In this document: in pieces, positions 1-9,192 of the stretch | How the letters are laid out: each line of letters begins with the position of its first letter | Position numbering within the stretch: the stretch's first letter is position 1 | NCBI RefSeq assembly: GCF_002149965.1 | Contig: NZ_MSQB01000033.1 | Location: 516-50,221 of the forward strand | DNA from: Novosphingobium panipatense | GTDB taxonomy: Bacteria; Pseudomonadota; Alphaproteobacteria; Sphingomonadales; Sphingomonadaceae | Reading direction: 5' to 3' | DNA length: 49,706 nt | Translations under genes and position numbers: made by a program | The notes under the pieces: model-generated | The model's database searches: none | Told to the model about the DNA's origin: nothing | The model's input: only the letters and a program-made list of their open reading frames with translations

Positions 1-7
1 ACGGTGA

Positions 8-84
<77 letters not shown>

Positions 85-95
85 TAGCAAATTGC

Positions 96-130
96 AACGC
101 CTCCAAAGCCATAGCTTCGGGGGCGTTTTT
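96..130 (+). terminator. Rho-independent terminator after tRNA-fMet
   Basis: An outer stem, AACGCC (96-101) with GGCGTT (122-127), continues inward through T-G and C-G pairs and an inner AAGC/GCTT stem around loop CATA (110-113). It ends in a run of five T (126-130). It sits 11 bp past the tRNA 3' end, as expected for a tRNA transcript terminator. Confidence 0.85.
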
Positions 131-370
131 GATTCCATCACAGGCACATAGCTCGGGCATCGACGCAAATGCGCCGCGAAGATCAATCGAAAGTTCAGCC
201 TCGCCCACAAGCGTCAGGACGACAGCATCGATCAAGTCGCGAATCCGTTGCTTCGCCATCGATTGACTCGTCCGCATTGAATTCGGGGCAGGTCATACAT
301 AGTCCCTGTCGGCAACTTGTTGTCGCTGCGCAGCATTGATGTGGCTGACCCCATCGTAAACCACGATTGA

Positions 371-768
371 CTAGAAAACCTGCACCGGCATGTCGGCCGG
401 ATAGTGCAGTAAGCACGGGTTAACAGGTACCGGTGGTCCGTCGACGATCTTCTTCACCATCGCGGGCAACATGCCGATCGCGGCATAGGCGAAGCCGGCA
501 AAGTGGTTGCTGTTGGCGAAGCCGTTCTCCTCCCAGGTGGTGGTGCCGCCAACGAACGGCCGCTCCCCTAGCGATCCGTGAAGTAATCAATCCCGCCGAT
601 CCGCTTATCCACCTGCGGCGGACTTGCAATATCGAATACTACAGTCGTTCCATGCGAAAGCCAGGCTGCGATGCCGTGCATCGCTTCTTGTTCGAGCGAG
701 GAATATCGCAAGCGGCGAATTGCTTTGGATCGGGTAAGCCACTCGGATGCCGAAAGGTGTTTTCCTAG
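371..768 (-). pseudogene. Eroded coding remnant, family not recognised
   Basis: Two abutting minus-strand frames have protein-like composition. The first, reading from about 768, stays open just past the stop of the barrel gene and contains SASEWLTRSKAIRRLRYSS and GGIDYFTDR before a TAG at 568-570. The second overlaps it by one or two bases, starting near 574, and runs to a TAG at 371-373 with GERPFVGGTTTWEENGFAN and GMLPAMVKKIVDG. Joined by one frameshift they give about 130 residues. There is no good start codon or ribosome binding site. I do not recognise the family; a weak resemblance of the GERPFVGG segment to a glutathione transferase C-terminal domain is only an impression. Best read as a decayed or truncated gene; a chance open frame is possible. 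Confidence 0.35.
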
Positions 769-783
769 CGGACGGTGAAAGTT

Positions 784-2028
784 TCAGTCCATCTTGAACG
801 ACCAGGCGTGGCCGAACTGCAGGTAGAATACAAACCCGCCGGGCCCGTAGGCAAAGTCGGCACCGGCATCGAAGCCAACCTTGCGGGCCAGGAGATATCG
901 AAACCCTCCGCCACCGGCAAATTTCGCCCCGGAATCCTTGAAGATTCGACGGTTTCCGGCATCGGTCGCACCGACGCCGCCGAACGCCAGCACCGACCAT
1001 CGTCGGGTGAGTTGCCAGGTCACTTCCAGTTCCGAACTGAGGACATTGGTGCCCTGATAGGCGGCAGCCTGCACGCCGCGCAGGTCGATGGCAGGGGCGT
1101 AGAAGAACGGAAAATCACCGCGAACCGCGTCCAGTTCCAGCTTGAAGCCATAGCGCAAGTTGGACGTCAGCTTGTTGAAATTGAAGAGATAGGCGTCGTA
1201 GACCTCGTAATCGCGATCGCTGCCGAATATGCCGCGATTGAATTTCCCCTCGATAAAGACGTTGGTGCCCTTGCGCGGGGTGAGCGGATTGTCGCGGCTG
1301 TCGAAATGGACGCCTAATCCCAGCGCGCCGGTATGGAGTGTCCGGCCGACATCGTCGGCGAACTGATCCGGCACGGGAATGCCATCGATCTTCGTGCTGA
1401 GCTTGCGGAAATCGAACAGGGGGCCGAACGAGAAGCGGTCGTCCTTCAGGTGCCACAGGGCCGAGCCGACGATCCCGTAATCGTACTTGCTGGTGTATTC
1501 GATTCCATCGGGAGCGAAGGCCGGAAAAGCGTCCAGCGTGATTTTCCCATGGCCGATGCCGGCGCGGTAGTTCAGCCGCCCGTCGAACGCATAGCCGCTA
1601 CGAAACAGGCCGAGTCCGTCGGAACCGTTGCCGGTTTTGAATGCACCGGCGACGGTCTTGGTCACGTGACGCGGGTTCTGCGGATCCGGTTTCAGGAATG
1701 CGGCGGCCAGACCGAAGCCATTGTCCACGGCAGGCTCGGTGATGATGACCGGGATCGGGATGAACCCGCCCTTGGCAAGGAAGTTCGAAAAATCGAGCCC
1801 ATGATCCTCCTCGTCTATGAAACGGTGCAGGAAGCCGTGTTTCTCGGGAGGCGTGCCGGAAACATCGGTAGGGGCGTCAGGCGCTGGCGGACCCATCACA
1901 TCCGCCGCGGTGGGGCCGGGGGCCGATGCCTGCCTGGGCTCCTCGGCCGCAATGGCGGGACTTGAGATAGAGGATGCAATGACCAGCAGAGGAATTGCCC
2001 ATGATGTGTGCCCATCGTTCAACATCAT
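784..2028 (-). CDS. BamA/TamA-type (Omp85/D15) outer membrane barrel protein, POTRA-less
   Basis: About 414 residues. The N-terminus is a signal peptide (hydrophobic WAIPLLVIASSISS, then AIAAEE), followed by a Pro/Ala-rich linker to about residue 60 and then alternating amphipathic strands typical of a surface-antigen (D15) barrel, including GGFIPIPVIITEPAVDNG and DSRDNPLTPRKG. It ends in an aromatic strand, YLQFGHAWSFKMD. Family members that build the outer membrane carry periplasmic POTRA domains; none is visible here and the protein is half the length of BamA, so it is a barrel-only paralogue. I chose ATG at 2028, with AGGA 8 bases upstream, over the GTG at 2034. The substrate, if any, is unknown. 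It stands alone on the minus strand. Confidence 0.75.
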   Translation of the reverse strand: MMLNDGHTSWAIPLLVIASSISSPAIAAEEPRQASAPGPTAADVMGPPAPDAPTDVSGTPPEKHGFLHRFIDEEDHGLDFSNFLAKGGFIPIPVIITEPAVDNGFGLAAAFLKPDPQNPRHVTKTVAGAFKTGNGSDGLGLFRSGYAFDGRLNYRAGIGHGKITLDAFPAFAPDGIEYTSKYDYGIVGSALWHLKDDRFSFGPLFDFRKLSTKIDGIPVPDQFADDVGRTLHTGALGLGVHFDSRDNPLTPRKGTNVFIEGKFNRGIFGSDRDYEVYDAYLFNFNKLTSNLRYGFKLELDAVRGDFPFFYAPAIDLRGVQAAAYQGTNVLSSELEVTWQLTRRWSVLAFGGVGATDAGNRRIFKDSGAKFAGGGGFRYLLARKVGFDAGADFAYGPGGFVFYLQFGHAWSFKMD

Positions 2029-2040
2029 GGCCACTTTCCT

Positions 2041-2523
2041 GTCCTGATGGCTTCGGGCCAGATCGGCCTAATAGCCTTGGACAATCTCGTGTAGCGCTGA
2101 CTCTATCATCTGGGGGTATCACCGATACTCCTGGGAATTTACCCGGACGACGGGGATTGGCGGACCCGCCGCCTAGCCTCCTTCAAGGCATGGCAACAGC
2201 TGTGTTTGGAGTTGCGGGCGCGCGTATCCTTGATCTCGACTCCGTCAGAGGTTTAACCCGTTTGCCACCGTGCCTTTCTGGACCGTCCCATTCAACGATC
2301 TGAAAACCCGGAGTGAAATCTTGGTCGCAGCGGATGAAGACCGATCGCTGCCGGGTAACGGCTGGTTTGCCCGAGCAGAAAGCTCTGCGCCTAAGCTGGC
2401 AAACGGTACTGAAGGGTTGCCCCGCCAAGCCGCCCATCATGCATCATCGCGGTTTGCCTCGACGCGTTCCAGTACATTGGCAGCGGCCAAATTTGCAGCC
2501 CCGCCAAAGCCTCTGCTTGACCT
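2041..2523. other. Intergenic, no supportable gene
   Basis: About 480 bp between the barrel gene and the pyruvyl transferase stop. Short open frames exist on both strands, but none has a ribosome binding site, recognisable domain or convincing composition. The promoter of the barrel gene should lie at the left end. I see no tRNA, clear terminator or strong repeat. Confidence 0.5.
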
Positions 2524-3822
2524 TTACATAAGCATTGCAGCGGGTTGCCCGTTCACGCTTGCGGATGCGATTGGATGATGCACCGTTACAGTTGTTGCCG
2601 AACCCTGCTGATCCAGAGCATTTACGGCATCCAGCACTACCGATGAGGCCTGAACATCTTCGAGGCCTGTCTTTATGCGTTTCGCTTCACTCTCATAATT
2701 CGCCGCCATGTCTTCCACGCCCTTGAGAATGTGGGCGGCGTTGGGGCTTCTGATGTCGAAGACGTAATCCTGCTGCTGGAACAGCGCGGCCAGGTCCGCA
2801 TATTTGCGGGCCCATCCCAGGATGACCGCAGGGACGCCGCTTCGGTAAGCGAACACCACCGAGTGATAGCGCGAGGCGACGACATATTTGAAGCGCCCGA
2901 TGATATCGATCAGCTCGGGGCTTGAATATTCGCCGGAAATCATATGCACTTTCTGGCGATCTTTCACCTTGCCAAGAACACGTTCGACAAGGTCTTCGTC
3001 AGCGGTGGATGTGTTCAGAATGTACACCTTCTCGCCGCTTTCGATCAGCTTCGAGAGTATTTTCGCATAAAGATCGAAGACGGCGGAAGGATCGCCGATC
3101 CTGAATACGTTCTTGTTTATGATGAACCCGACCGATCCCCGAGTGGGGTATTCATTCGTGCTATCGCCCTTTTCCGCAAAGATCTGGTTGGCATCAGGAA
3201 AAAGGTTCTCCCTGATCACCATATCCGGCGATAGCTCGACGTTGTTCAGGCCGAGAGAGGTAAGGCAATCATAGCCTTCGCGCTCGCGCGCATAGATTTT
3301 CAGAGGGTAGGTCAGCTCTTTCTTCACCTCATCGACAAAAGCCGAGTCGTCCGCCTCCCCCCAATTGAAGGGGCCGAAGCTCTGCGGCATGAGGATTATC
3401 TTTTTCTTGTAACGCTTGGCGAGCCTGATGGTGTCGAGCAGTATTCTTCCGCTTTGCTTGGGCCACCCTGAGCCGAGCGTGTATCCGCTGGCGTCGAAAA
3501 TGGCATCGGCTTTTCGGAGCGCCTTCCTCATTTCGGAAACTTTGCCATGCCATTTGTCGTTTTTCTTAACGATGCCGACAAGGCGCGTCAAAGCAGGCAC
3601 AAGCAAGGGAACGTTATAAAGCCGATACTTGAGAATGAACCGGGTGTAATCATCGTAAGGCATCAGCGGGAAGGTATATTGCTCCGGCACGTCGTATTTG
3701 TTGGCGAAGCCGATTACTTCGCACTCGCCGTAGATGGCCTTCAAGGAATAGCTCAGGGAGAGGAACATCGCCTGAGATCCCTTGTTCCGCATCTGCACGC
3801 CAGTGATGATGAACGTCTTCAT
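2524..3822 (-). CDS. Polysaccharide pyruvyl transferase family protein
   Basis: 432 residues. The N-terminus MKTFIITGVQMRNKGSQAMF matches the start of the pyruvyl transferase family (CsaB/ExoV/GumL type), which moves pyruvate from phosphoenolpyruvate to a sugar of an exopolysaccharide or cell-wall glycan. Further family signs are DAIFDASGYTLGSGWP, LMPQSFGPFNWGE, YAREREGYDCL, and near the C-terminus ASRYHSVVFAYRSGVPAVILGW, which resembles a nucleotide-sugar transferase site. The start at 3822 follows GGAAGG about 10 bases upstream; an in-frame ATG 54 bases further up lacks this. It lies 57 bp downstream of the sulfotransferase gene on the same strand, so the pair probably forms one transcript that modifies a surface glycan. 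The acceptor sugar cannot be told from sequence. Confidence 0.85.
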   Translation of the reverse strand: MKTFIITGVQMRNKGSQAMFLSLSYSLKAIYGECEVIGFANKYDVPEQYTFPLMPYDDYTRFILKYRLYNVPLLVPALTRLVGIVKKNDKWHGKVSEMRKALRKADAIFDASGYTLGSGWPKQSGRILLDTIRLAKRYKKKIILMPQSFGPFNWGEADDSAFVDEVKKELTYPLKIYAREREGYDCLTSLGLNNVELSPDMVIRENLFPDANQIFAEKGDSTNEYPTRGSVGFIINKNVFRIGDPSAVFDLYAKILSKLIESGEKVYILNTSTADEDLVERVLGKVKDRQKVHMISGEYSSPELIDIIGRFKYVVASRYHSVVFAYRSGVPAVILGWARKYADLAALFQQQDYVFDIRSPNAAHILKGVEDMAANYESEAKRIKTGLEDVQASSVVLDAVNALDQQGSATTVTVHHPIASASVNGQPAAMLM

Positions 3823-3879
3823 ATTGCCCAACCTTCCCCGGTAATAATGATCTGTCTCAGTGCTTCGATGCGGCACCTA

Positions 3880-4719
3880 TCAGCCGGCCCGCTCCATCGG
3901 CGCATACCAGCGGCTGAGCGACTGACCGCTCATCTGCTCCAGTGCTTCGATGGACGGACTGTAGTAATCGTTCAGACGCTTTCGCAGCTCGTCTGTCAGC
4001 TGCGGATACTGGGTTTCTCGCGCAATCAACTTGCGAATGGCCTGGTAGGCCGGAGTTCCCCGCAGCGGGCGGGTGATCGGTTTCACCCGAGCAAGATGTT
4101 TCCGCAGTCGCGCGGGCACCACAGGCGCGGTCCTGTCTTTCACCTTCTCCTGCCCATTCTGCGCAAGCGGTCGCGGCGGCAAGCCCAGATGCGCTCGCGC
4201 CCGCGACACTTGCCTGGCGGGGTCGTCCAACACACCTTCGATGAACAGGATGAGAAGTGCCTCGCGCCCGAACAAGTCGATGTAGGACTGGAGGTGGGTC
4301 GCGAAGTTTCCGGCGCCCAGGAAACGGGTATTCTCACCCAGGGCGGGGTCGATGTAGTTTCCTATGTCACCGCCTACTTCGCCGCGCCTGAACAGCATGC
4401 AGTAGTTGGAATAGGCCCGCTCCACGGGATTGCGCAGCTGCACGATGAGCTTCGCCTGCGGCAGGTGCCGGTGGAGGCGGGCCGCCGCTTCTGGTTCGTA
4501 GAGGTAGGAATTGGATTTCTCGCCAATGGTTCGCCCCGATGCCTCCTCGCCGAACTGCGACAGATACCAGTCTTCCCCGCGGCTGTATTCCCGGGAGAAG
4601 TAATGTAGTTCCTGGTCGGGCATGTATACGGAGGGGTCCGACTGCAGTTGTTTCTGAAGCCAGGTGGTCGCCGACTTCGCGGCCCCGATAATGACGAAGT
4701 CGATGTTCTCGAATTCCAT
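3880..4719 (-). CDS. Sulfotransferase (PAPS-dependent)
   Basis: 279 residues, a normal length for a bacterial carbohydrate sulfotransferase. The 5'-phosphosulfate loop is at residues 10-20 (IIGAAKSATTWL) and the 3'-phosphate motif at 92-108 (IVQLRNPVERAYSNY, with R96 and S104). ELHYFSREYSRGEDWYLSQF between them matches the heparan N-sulfotransferase-like group. The family transfers sulfate from 3'-phosphoadenylyl sulfate to hydroxyl or amino groups of a glycan or lipid. No signal peptide, so it is cytoplasmic. It is the first gene of a two-gene unit with the pyruvyl transferase downstream; both add negative charge to a glycan. No glycosyltransferases are nearby, so the polymer is made elsewhere. 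Confidence 0.88.
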   Translation of the reverse strand: MEFENIDFVIIGAAKSATTWLQKQLQSDPSVYMPDQELHYFSREYSRGEDWYLSQFGEEASGRTIGEKSNSYLYEPEAAARLHRHLPQAKLIVQLRNPVERAYSNYCMLFRRGEVGGDIGNYIDPALGENTRFLGAGNFATHLQSYIDLFGREALLILFIEGVLDDPARQVSRARAHLGLPPRPLAQNGQEKVKDRTAPVVPARLRKHLARVKPITRPLRGTPAYQAIRKLIARETQYPQLTDELRKRLNDYYSPSIEALEQMSGQSLSRWYAPMERAG

Positions 4720-5284
4720 TGGTTACTGACGCCTCCGTCTGATGCGTTGTACGGGGAACAGCATAGCTCGGTCATCCCGTGCAGATGCGCCCCGGATTAA
4801 TGAAGTCTGCTTTGCCAAGCACGGCCCTGGCGTTTCGAGCGGGCCTGTCGCGCCTGGTATTCGAACGGCATCCGATGCTCGCGGGTGCAAGGGAAGCGGC
4901 CAAGCTTCTTGCAGTGGAGGCGTCAGACGCTTCTACCAGAGATCCATGAATCGCCGCACACACCAGCTCCCTAACCTCGTTTCCAAGAGGATAGGTGAGC
5001 GGTGCTGCAAACAAGAAGCGTTCTTTTGGCTTAGACCCGATGCAATCGCGGAGGTTAAGCTATCGGCAAAAACAGCTTATAATAAATTGTATAGACGGGG
5101 GCGTTTCCGATTTGGCCGCGTTCTCGATGGACATGGCGGAAACCTTGCAGATCCGCCTGCTGGTCTGCCTACCGGGCATCAGCGATCTGCGAAAGGTCGG
5201 CGCCTATAGTCGGCGCAATCGCGCCCAGCTTTTCCGAATTTCCACTTCTTAATCAAGCGTATAGTGCTTTTGGCAGTAAGCTGA
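4720..5284. other. Intergenic, no supportable gene
   Basis: About 560 bp between the sulfotransferase start and the chrA stop. One plus-strand frame (4995-5252, 85 codons) has a fairly balanced composition but no ribosome binding site and no family I know. The segment near 5070-5095 is locally AT-rich. The promoter of the sulfotransferase operon should be just right of 4719. No repeat or RNA gene was seen. Confidence 0.5.
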
Positions 5285-6478
5285 TCAGAATGCGATCGCA
5301 TGGCTCAGGACGGCGCTGCCCGCGACGATGGCTGGCGTAACCCACAAGCCCTTGACGCGCCAGACGAGTATCAGCGCGGCGGTGAACAGCGTGAATGCGA
5401 CCCAGGGCTGTGCAATGTGCTCTGCCGTCGCCTGCGTCAGTTGTACGAAAGTGGCCGTGATTACGCCGATTACGGCTGCGGCCACTCCGGCCAGGAGGCG
5501 ATGCAACGCCGGGCTCTCGACGATCGCCTCCAGCTTTTCGAACAGGATCAGGGAAAAGGCGAAGGCGGGAAGAAACATGCCTGCGGTGATGGCGAGCGCG
5601 CCCGTGATCCCGCCGGCGACATAGCCCGCGAATGTCGCGAAGATGACCAGTGGAGCCGGTAGAATGCTGGCAATGGCGAGGCCGTCCAGAAACGTCGCAT
5701 CGTCGATCCACCCGCGGCCGACCGTGCCGGTTCGAATGTAGGGAATGGCGGTATAGGCGCCGCCGAAGGTCAGCAGACCGCCCTTGAGTCCGGTCAGGAA
5801 CAGGGCTGCGGCTGATGCGCCTGTCTTCGGGGCGGCGGCAGTTCCCACGACCGGTGCCGATGCCGGATAGAGCAACACGGCAAGCACCGCGCCGATGAGC
5901 ACGATGGCCAGAGCCGGCACCGGGCGGGACGCCAGGGCATAGGCAAGGCCTCCGGCAACCAGCGGTAGCCAGAACGGCAAGCCTGCCAAAGTGGCGATCA
6001 GGCTGGCCCCTGCGACAAGGGCGAGCCAGCGATCGCTGATAACGTGCTGGCCGATCCGCACGACTGCCCGCAATATGATGGCAAGCATCGCGATCTGCAC
6101 GCCGAGCAGCACCCCCGCAACGGACGGTTCGCCGGCAATCCACCTGGTATAGGCCCATCCGGCTGCGAGCATCAGCAGGAAGCCCGGCAGCATGAAGGCC
6201 AGTCCGGCAAGAATACCGCCTATTCTGCCGCGTGCGATTATGCCCAAATGGACGCAAAGTTCATGCGCCTCCGGGCCGGGCAGCACTTGCAAGACGGCAA
6301 GCAACCGGTTGAAGCGCGCCGGCTCGATCCATCGCTCTTCCTCGACCAGGGCCTGGCGGAGCATGGCGATCTGAGTAATCGGCCCACCGAACGCGAGTGC
6401 GCCGAAACGCAGGAACTTGAGGAAAAGCCCGGTCAGTGAAAGTGGGCGGGCAGTCTGTTGAGCAATCGCATCCGACAT
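5285..6478 (-). CDS. chrA: Chromate transporter ChrA
   Basis: 397 residues, the length of the two-domain CHR family. The first domain has FLRFGALAFGGPITQIAML, LVEEERWI and QVLPGPEAHELCVHLG; the second repeats the pattern as GLKGGLLTFGGAYTAIPYI, GWIDDATFLDGLAIASILPA. Both are followed by several hydrophobic helices. Members export chromate at the inner membrane and give chromate resistance, with sulfate as a competing anion. The start at 6478 gives the expected short charged N-terminus before FLKFLRFG. No chrB regulator is adjacent and the gene seems to be transcribed alone. Function in chromate export is family knowledge; the true substrate in this strain is inferred. Confidence 0.93.
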   Translation of the reverse strand: MSDAIAQQTARPLSLTGLFLKFLRFGALAFGGPITQIAMLRQALVEEERWIEPARFNRLLAVLQVLPGPEAHELCVHLGIIARGRIGGILAGLAFMLPGFLLMLAAGWAYTRWIAGEPSVAGVLLGVQIAMLAIILRAVVRIGQHVISDRWLALVAGASLIATLAGLPFWLPLVAGGLAYALASRPVPALAIVLIGAVLAVLLYPASAPVVGTAAAPKTGASAAALFLTGLKGGLLTFGGAYTAIPYIRTGTVGRGWIDDATFLDGLAIASILPAPLVIFATFAGYVAGGITGALAITAGMFLPAFAFSLILFEKLEAIVESPALHRLLAGVAAAVIGVITATFVQLTQATAEHIAQPWVAFTLFTAALILVWRVKGLWVTPAIVAGSAVLSHAIAF

Positions 6479-6759
6479 GGTTCACGCTCCTGTCGCCGTT
6501 GACACGGCACCTGGAGCGGACTTGGACGGCCAGCGTCTGAACGGGCGTCCGCACTGCCCGTTCCCGCCTTATCGCTTCTGGACACGGGTGAAGTCAATCG
6601 CCGTCATGATGACTGCGTCTTGAGGCGAGCGGGTGACGTTGTCCGCCTTGTTCGCGTGCTTGTCGGCGGCCTGGCCACAGTATGGGCCGTATTGTGAAAC
6701 TATATTGCAAATAGAGGGATGTGTAGTACCGTCATCAAGGGACAGGAGAGGAAGCGCGT

Positions 6760-9168
6760 GTGGGCAAGCTCGGAAGCATGTTGATATTCCATGCGCTGGT
6801 CGCAGCCCTGGCATCGACCGGCGTGGCCGAGGCCGCGCCCCGGACGATTACGCCGCTGCCGGGCGGCTGGCGCTTCATCCAGGCTGACCCGGAGGGCGCC
6901 GAAACGTCCACGCTGGATGATGCATCCTGGCAGGCCGTTACCGTTCCGCATGACTGGGCCATTGCCGGCCCGTTCGATCCCGATGCGAAAGCCGCTGGAG
7001 AGAACGGCTTTCTGCCCAGTGGAGTCGCCTGGTATCGCAGAACCCTGGATCTGAAGCCGCAGCCGGGACGACGCTATTTCATCGAATTCGACGGTATCAT
7101 GGAGCGTAGCGGCGTCTGGGTGAACGGCCATCACGTCGGCTATCGTCCGATGGGCTATGTCAGCCAGCGCTATGACCTGACGCGCCATCTGCGGGCAAAT
7201 GGCCGCAATGTGATCGCCGTGCGGTCCGACACCTCCGCCGCGCCCTCGTCGCGCTGGTACACCGGATCGGGCATCTATCGTCATGTCCGCCTGATCGAGA
7301 CCGACGATGTCCATGTCACGCAGGGCGGCGCCTATGTGCGTGCGACTGCGATCAGCGATGCGCAGGCGACGATTTCAGTCACTGCGGAGGTGCAGAACGA
7401 CACCGGCATCGCGGTCGCGGTGAAACACGAGCTTCTGCTGATCGATCCCGATGGGCGTGAAGTCGGCCGAACGGTGACGGCGACCAGCGAGATCGCCTCC
7501 GGCCGCACCAGGGCCCTGCTTGCCGAGATCGCGCTGCCACGCCCGCGCCGCTGGGACATAAGCGATCCCGCGCTCTACCGCGCGGCCATTCGCGTGCTGG
7601 CCGCAGACGGCACCGTGCTGGACAATGAAGAGGTCCGCTTCGGCATACGTGAAGCCCGGTTCGATCCGGCAACGGGCTTCTGGCTGAACGGTCGCAACTT
7701 CAAGCTCAAGGGCGTGGCGCTGCATCACGACGGCGGCGCGGTGGGGGCGGCGGTGCCGCTTGCGGTCTGGCGCCAGCGCCTCACCACTCTCAAGGCGCAG
7801 GGCGTCAACGCGATCCGCACGGCCCACAATGTCCCCAGCCCGGAATTTCTCGACTTGGCGGACGAACTGGGACTGCTCGTGATGGACGAGCTGTTCGACC
7901 AGTGGAATGTCGCCAAGACGCCGGAGGACTATCACCTCTTCTTCGGCGACTGGCACAAGCGCGATGCGCTGGACATGGTGCGCCGGGATCGCAACCATCC
8001 CAGCATTGTCCTGTGGAGTGCCGGTAACGAGATCCACGACACCGCCTATCCGGTGCAGGCGAAGGCCGCTCTGCGCAGCATCCTCGACATCGTTCATGCT
8101 GCCGATCCATCGCGGCCGGTGACGATGGCGCTGTTCCGCCCCAACGTCACCAAGGATTATGAAAACGGTCTGGCCGACATGCTCGACGTGGTCGGGCAGA
8201 ACTACCGCGAGAACGAGTTGATCGCCGCGAGCAGGCAGAACCCGAAGCGCAGCATCGTCGGCACCGAAAACGCGCATAACCGCAGCAACTGGGTGCCGGT
8301 GCGGGACTATGCGCCCTTTTCGGGCATGTTCCTGTGGACCGGCGTGGATTATCTGGGCGAGGCCAATCGGTCCGGCTGGCCGAATATCCAGAATCCGGCA
8401 GGGCTGCTCGATCGCACCGGTCGCCAGAAGATCAGCGGCATGGAGCGGGAGAGCTGGTGGTCGGAGCGGCCGGTGCTGCATCTCGTGCGCAACGCCGATC
8501 CCGCTGCCGCCGGGCCTGCGACCGATGGCGCCGGAGGTCCAAACCAGCCTGTCCTGCCGACCATGATCGCGGTGGCCACGCCCAAGCCCAAGGTCGCCCT
8601 GTTCGATGACTGGACGCCGCAGGATCGCAGCCCGCATGACGAGACGATCGAGGTCTACAGCAATTGCCGGCAGGTCGAGGCATTCCTCAACGGGCATTCG
8701 CTCGGCACGCTGCCGATCAACGCGGATGCCTCGCCGCGGCGTTGGACAGTGCGATATGCGCCTGGCGAAGTGCGGGCAACCTGCCGCGATCCCGGCAGCG
8801 AGGCTGTGTCCGACCGGCTGCGAACGGCAGGAAAACCGGTGCGTATCGATCTGCAGGCGGACCTGCCGACGGTCGGCTCCACGTTCGACGACATGGTCTA
8901 TGTCCGCGCGCGGGTCGTCGATGCGAACGGCGTCACCGTGCCTTCGGCCGATTCCCGCCTGCACTTCGCCGTCAAGGGCACAGGGCAGCTGATCGCGACC
9001 GACAATGGCTCATCGGTCGATCATACGCCCTTCTCGTCACCCGACCGCGCGGTGCAGGACGGCGTTGCGGTCGGTCTGGTCAGAGGTGCAGGCAATGGGC
9101 GCTTCACCGTCACCGCCACGGCTGAGGGCCTGAAGGCAGGTGCGGTCGATCTGCGATCGACGAAGTGA
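6760..9168 (+). CDS. Secreted glycoside hydrolase family 2, beta-galactosidase-like
   Basis: 802 residues. A signal peptide (residues 1-25, ending VAEAAP) precedes a jelly-roll sugar-binding domain (PHDWAIAGPF, GVAWYRRTL, FDGIMERSGVWVNGHHVG), an Ig-like domain (about 190-300) and a TIM barrel (about 310-600). The likely acid/base is E424 in WSAGNEIHD and the nucleophile E503 in GTENAHNRSN. A DUF4982-type Ig domain and a further Ig-like domain follow to the end. Family members remove non-reducing beta-linked galactose or related sugars from glycans; substrate specificity is not fixed by sequence. Start GTG at 6760 lies 6-11 bases after an AGGAGAGGAA ribosome site; the in-frame ATG at 6778 is too far from it. 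It is a single gene, convergent with the anti-sigma gene. Confidence 0.9.
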   Translation: MGKLGSMLIFHALVAALASTGVAEAAPRTITPLPGGWRFIQADPEGAETSTLDDASWQAVTVPHDWAIAGPFDPDAKAAGENGFLPSGVAWYRRTLDLKPQPGRRYFIEFDGIMERSGVWVNGHHVGYRPMGYVSQRYDLTRHLRANGRNVIAVRSDTSAAPSSRWYTGSGIYRHVRLIETDDVHVTQGGAYVRATAISDAQATISVTAEVQNDTGIAVAVKHELLLIDPDGREVGRTVTATSEIASGRTRALLAEIALPRPRRWDISDPALYRAAIRVLAADGTVLDNEEVRFGIREARFDPATGFWLNGRNFKLKGVALHHDGGAVGAAVPLAVWRQRLTTLKAQGVNAIRTAHNVPSPEFLDLADELGLLVMDELFDQWNVAKTPEDYHLFFGDWHKRDALDMVRRDRNHPSIVLWSAGNEIHDTAYPVQAKAALRSILDIVHAADPSRPVTMALFRPNVTKDYENGLADMLDVVGQNYRENELIAASRQNPKRSIVGTENAHNRSNWVPVRDYAPFSGMFLWTGVDYLGEANRSGWPNIQNPAGLLDRTGRQKISGMERESWWSERPVLHLVRNADPAAAGPATDGAGGPNQPVLPTMIAVATPKPKVALFDDWTPQDRSPHDETIEVYSNCRQVEAFLNGHSLGTLPINADASPRRWTVRYAPGEVRATCRDPGSEAVSDRLRTAGKPVRIDLQADLPTVGSTFDDMVYVRARVVDANGVTVPSADSRLHFAVKGTGQLIATDNGSSVDHTPFSSPDRAVQDGVAVGLVRGAGNGRFTVTATAEGLKAGAVDLRSTK

Positions 9169-9192
9169 CGGGTGTGCCGGGGCTGACTTGAC

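Noticed and set aside
2183..2578. Several short frames on both strands
   Set aside because: Overlapping, without signals or recognisable families.
4995..5252. Possible 85-residue plus-strand gene
   Set aside because: Composition is acceptable, but no ribosome site, homologue or neighbour supports it.
7375..8964. 529-codon minus-strand frame
   Set aside because: Antisense shadow of the GH2 gene, which has all catalytic residues.
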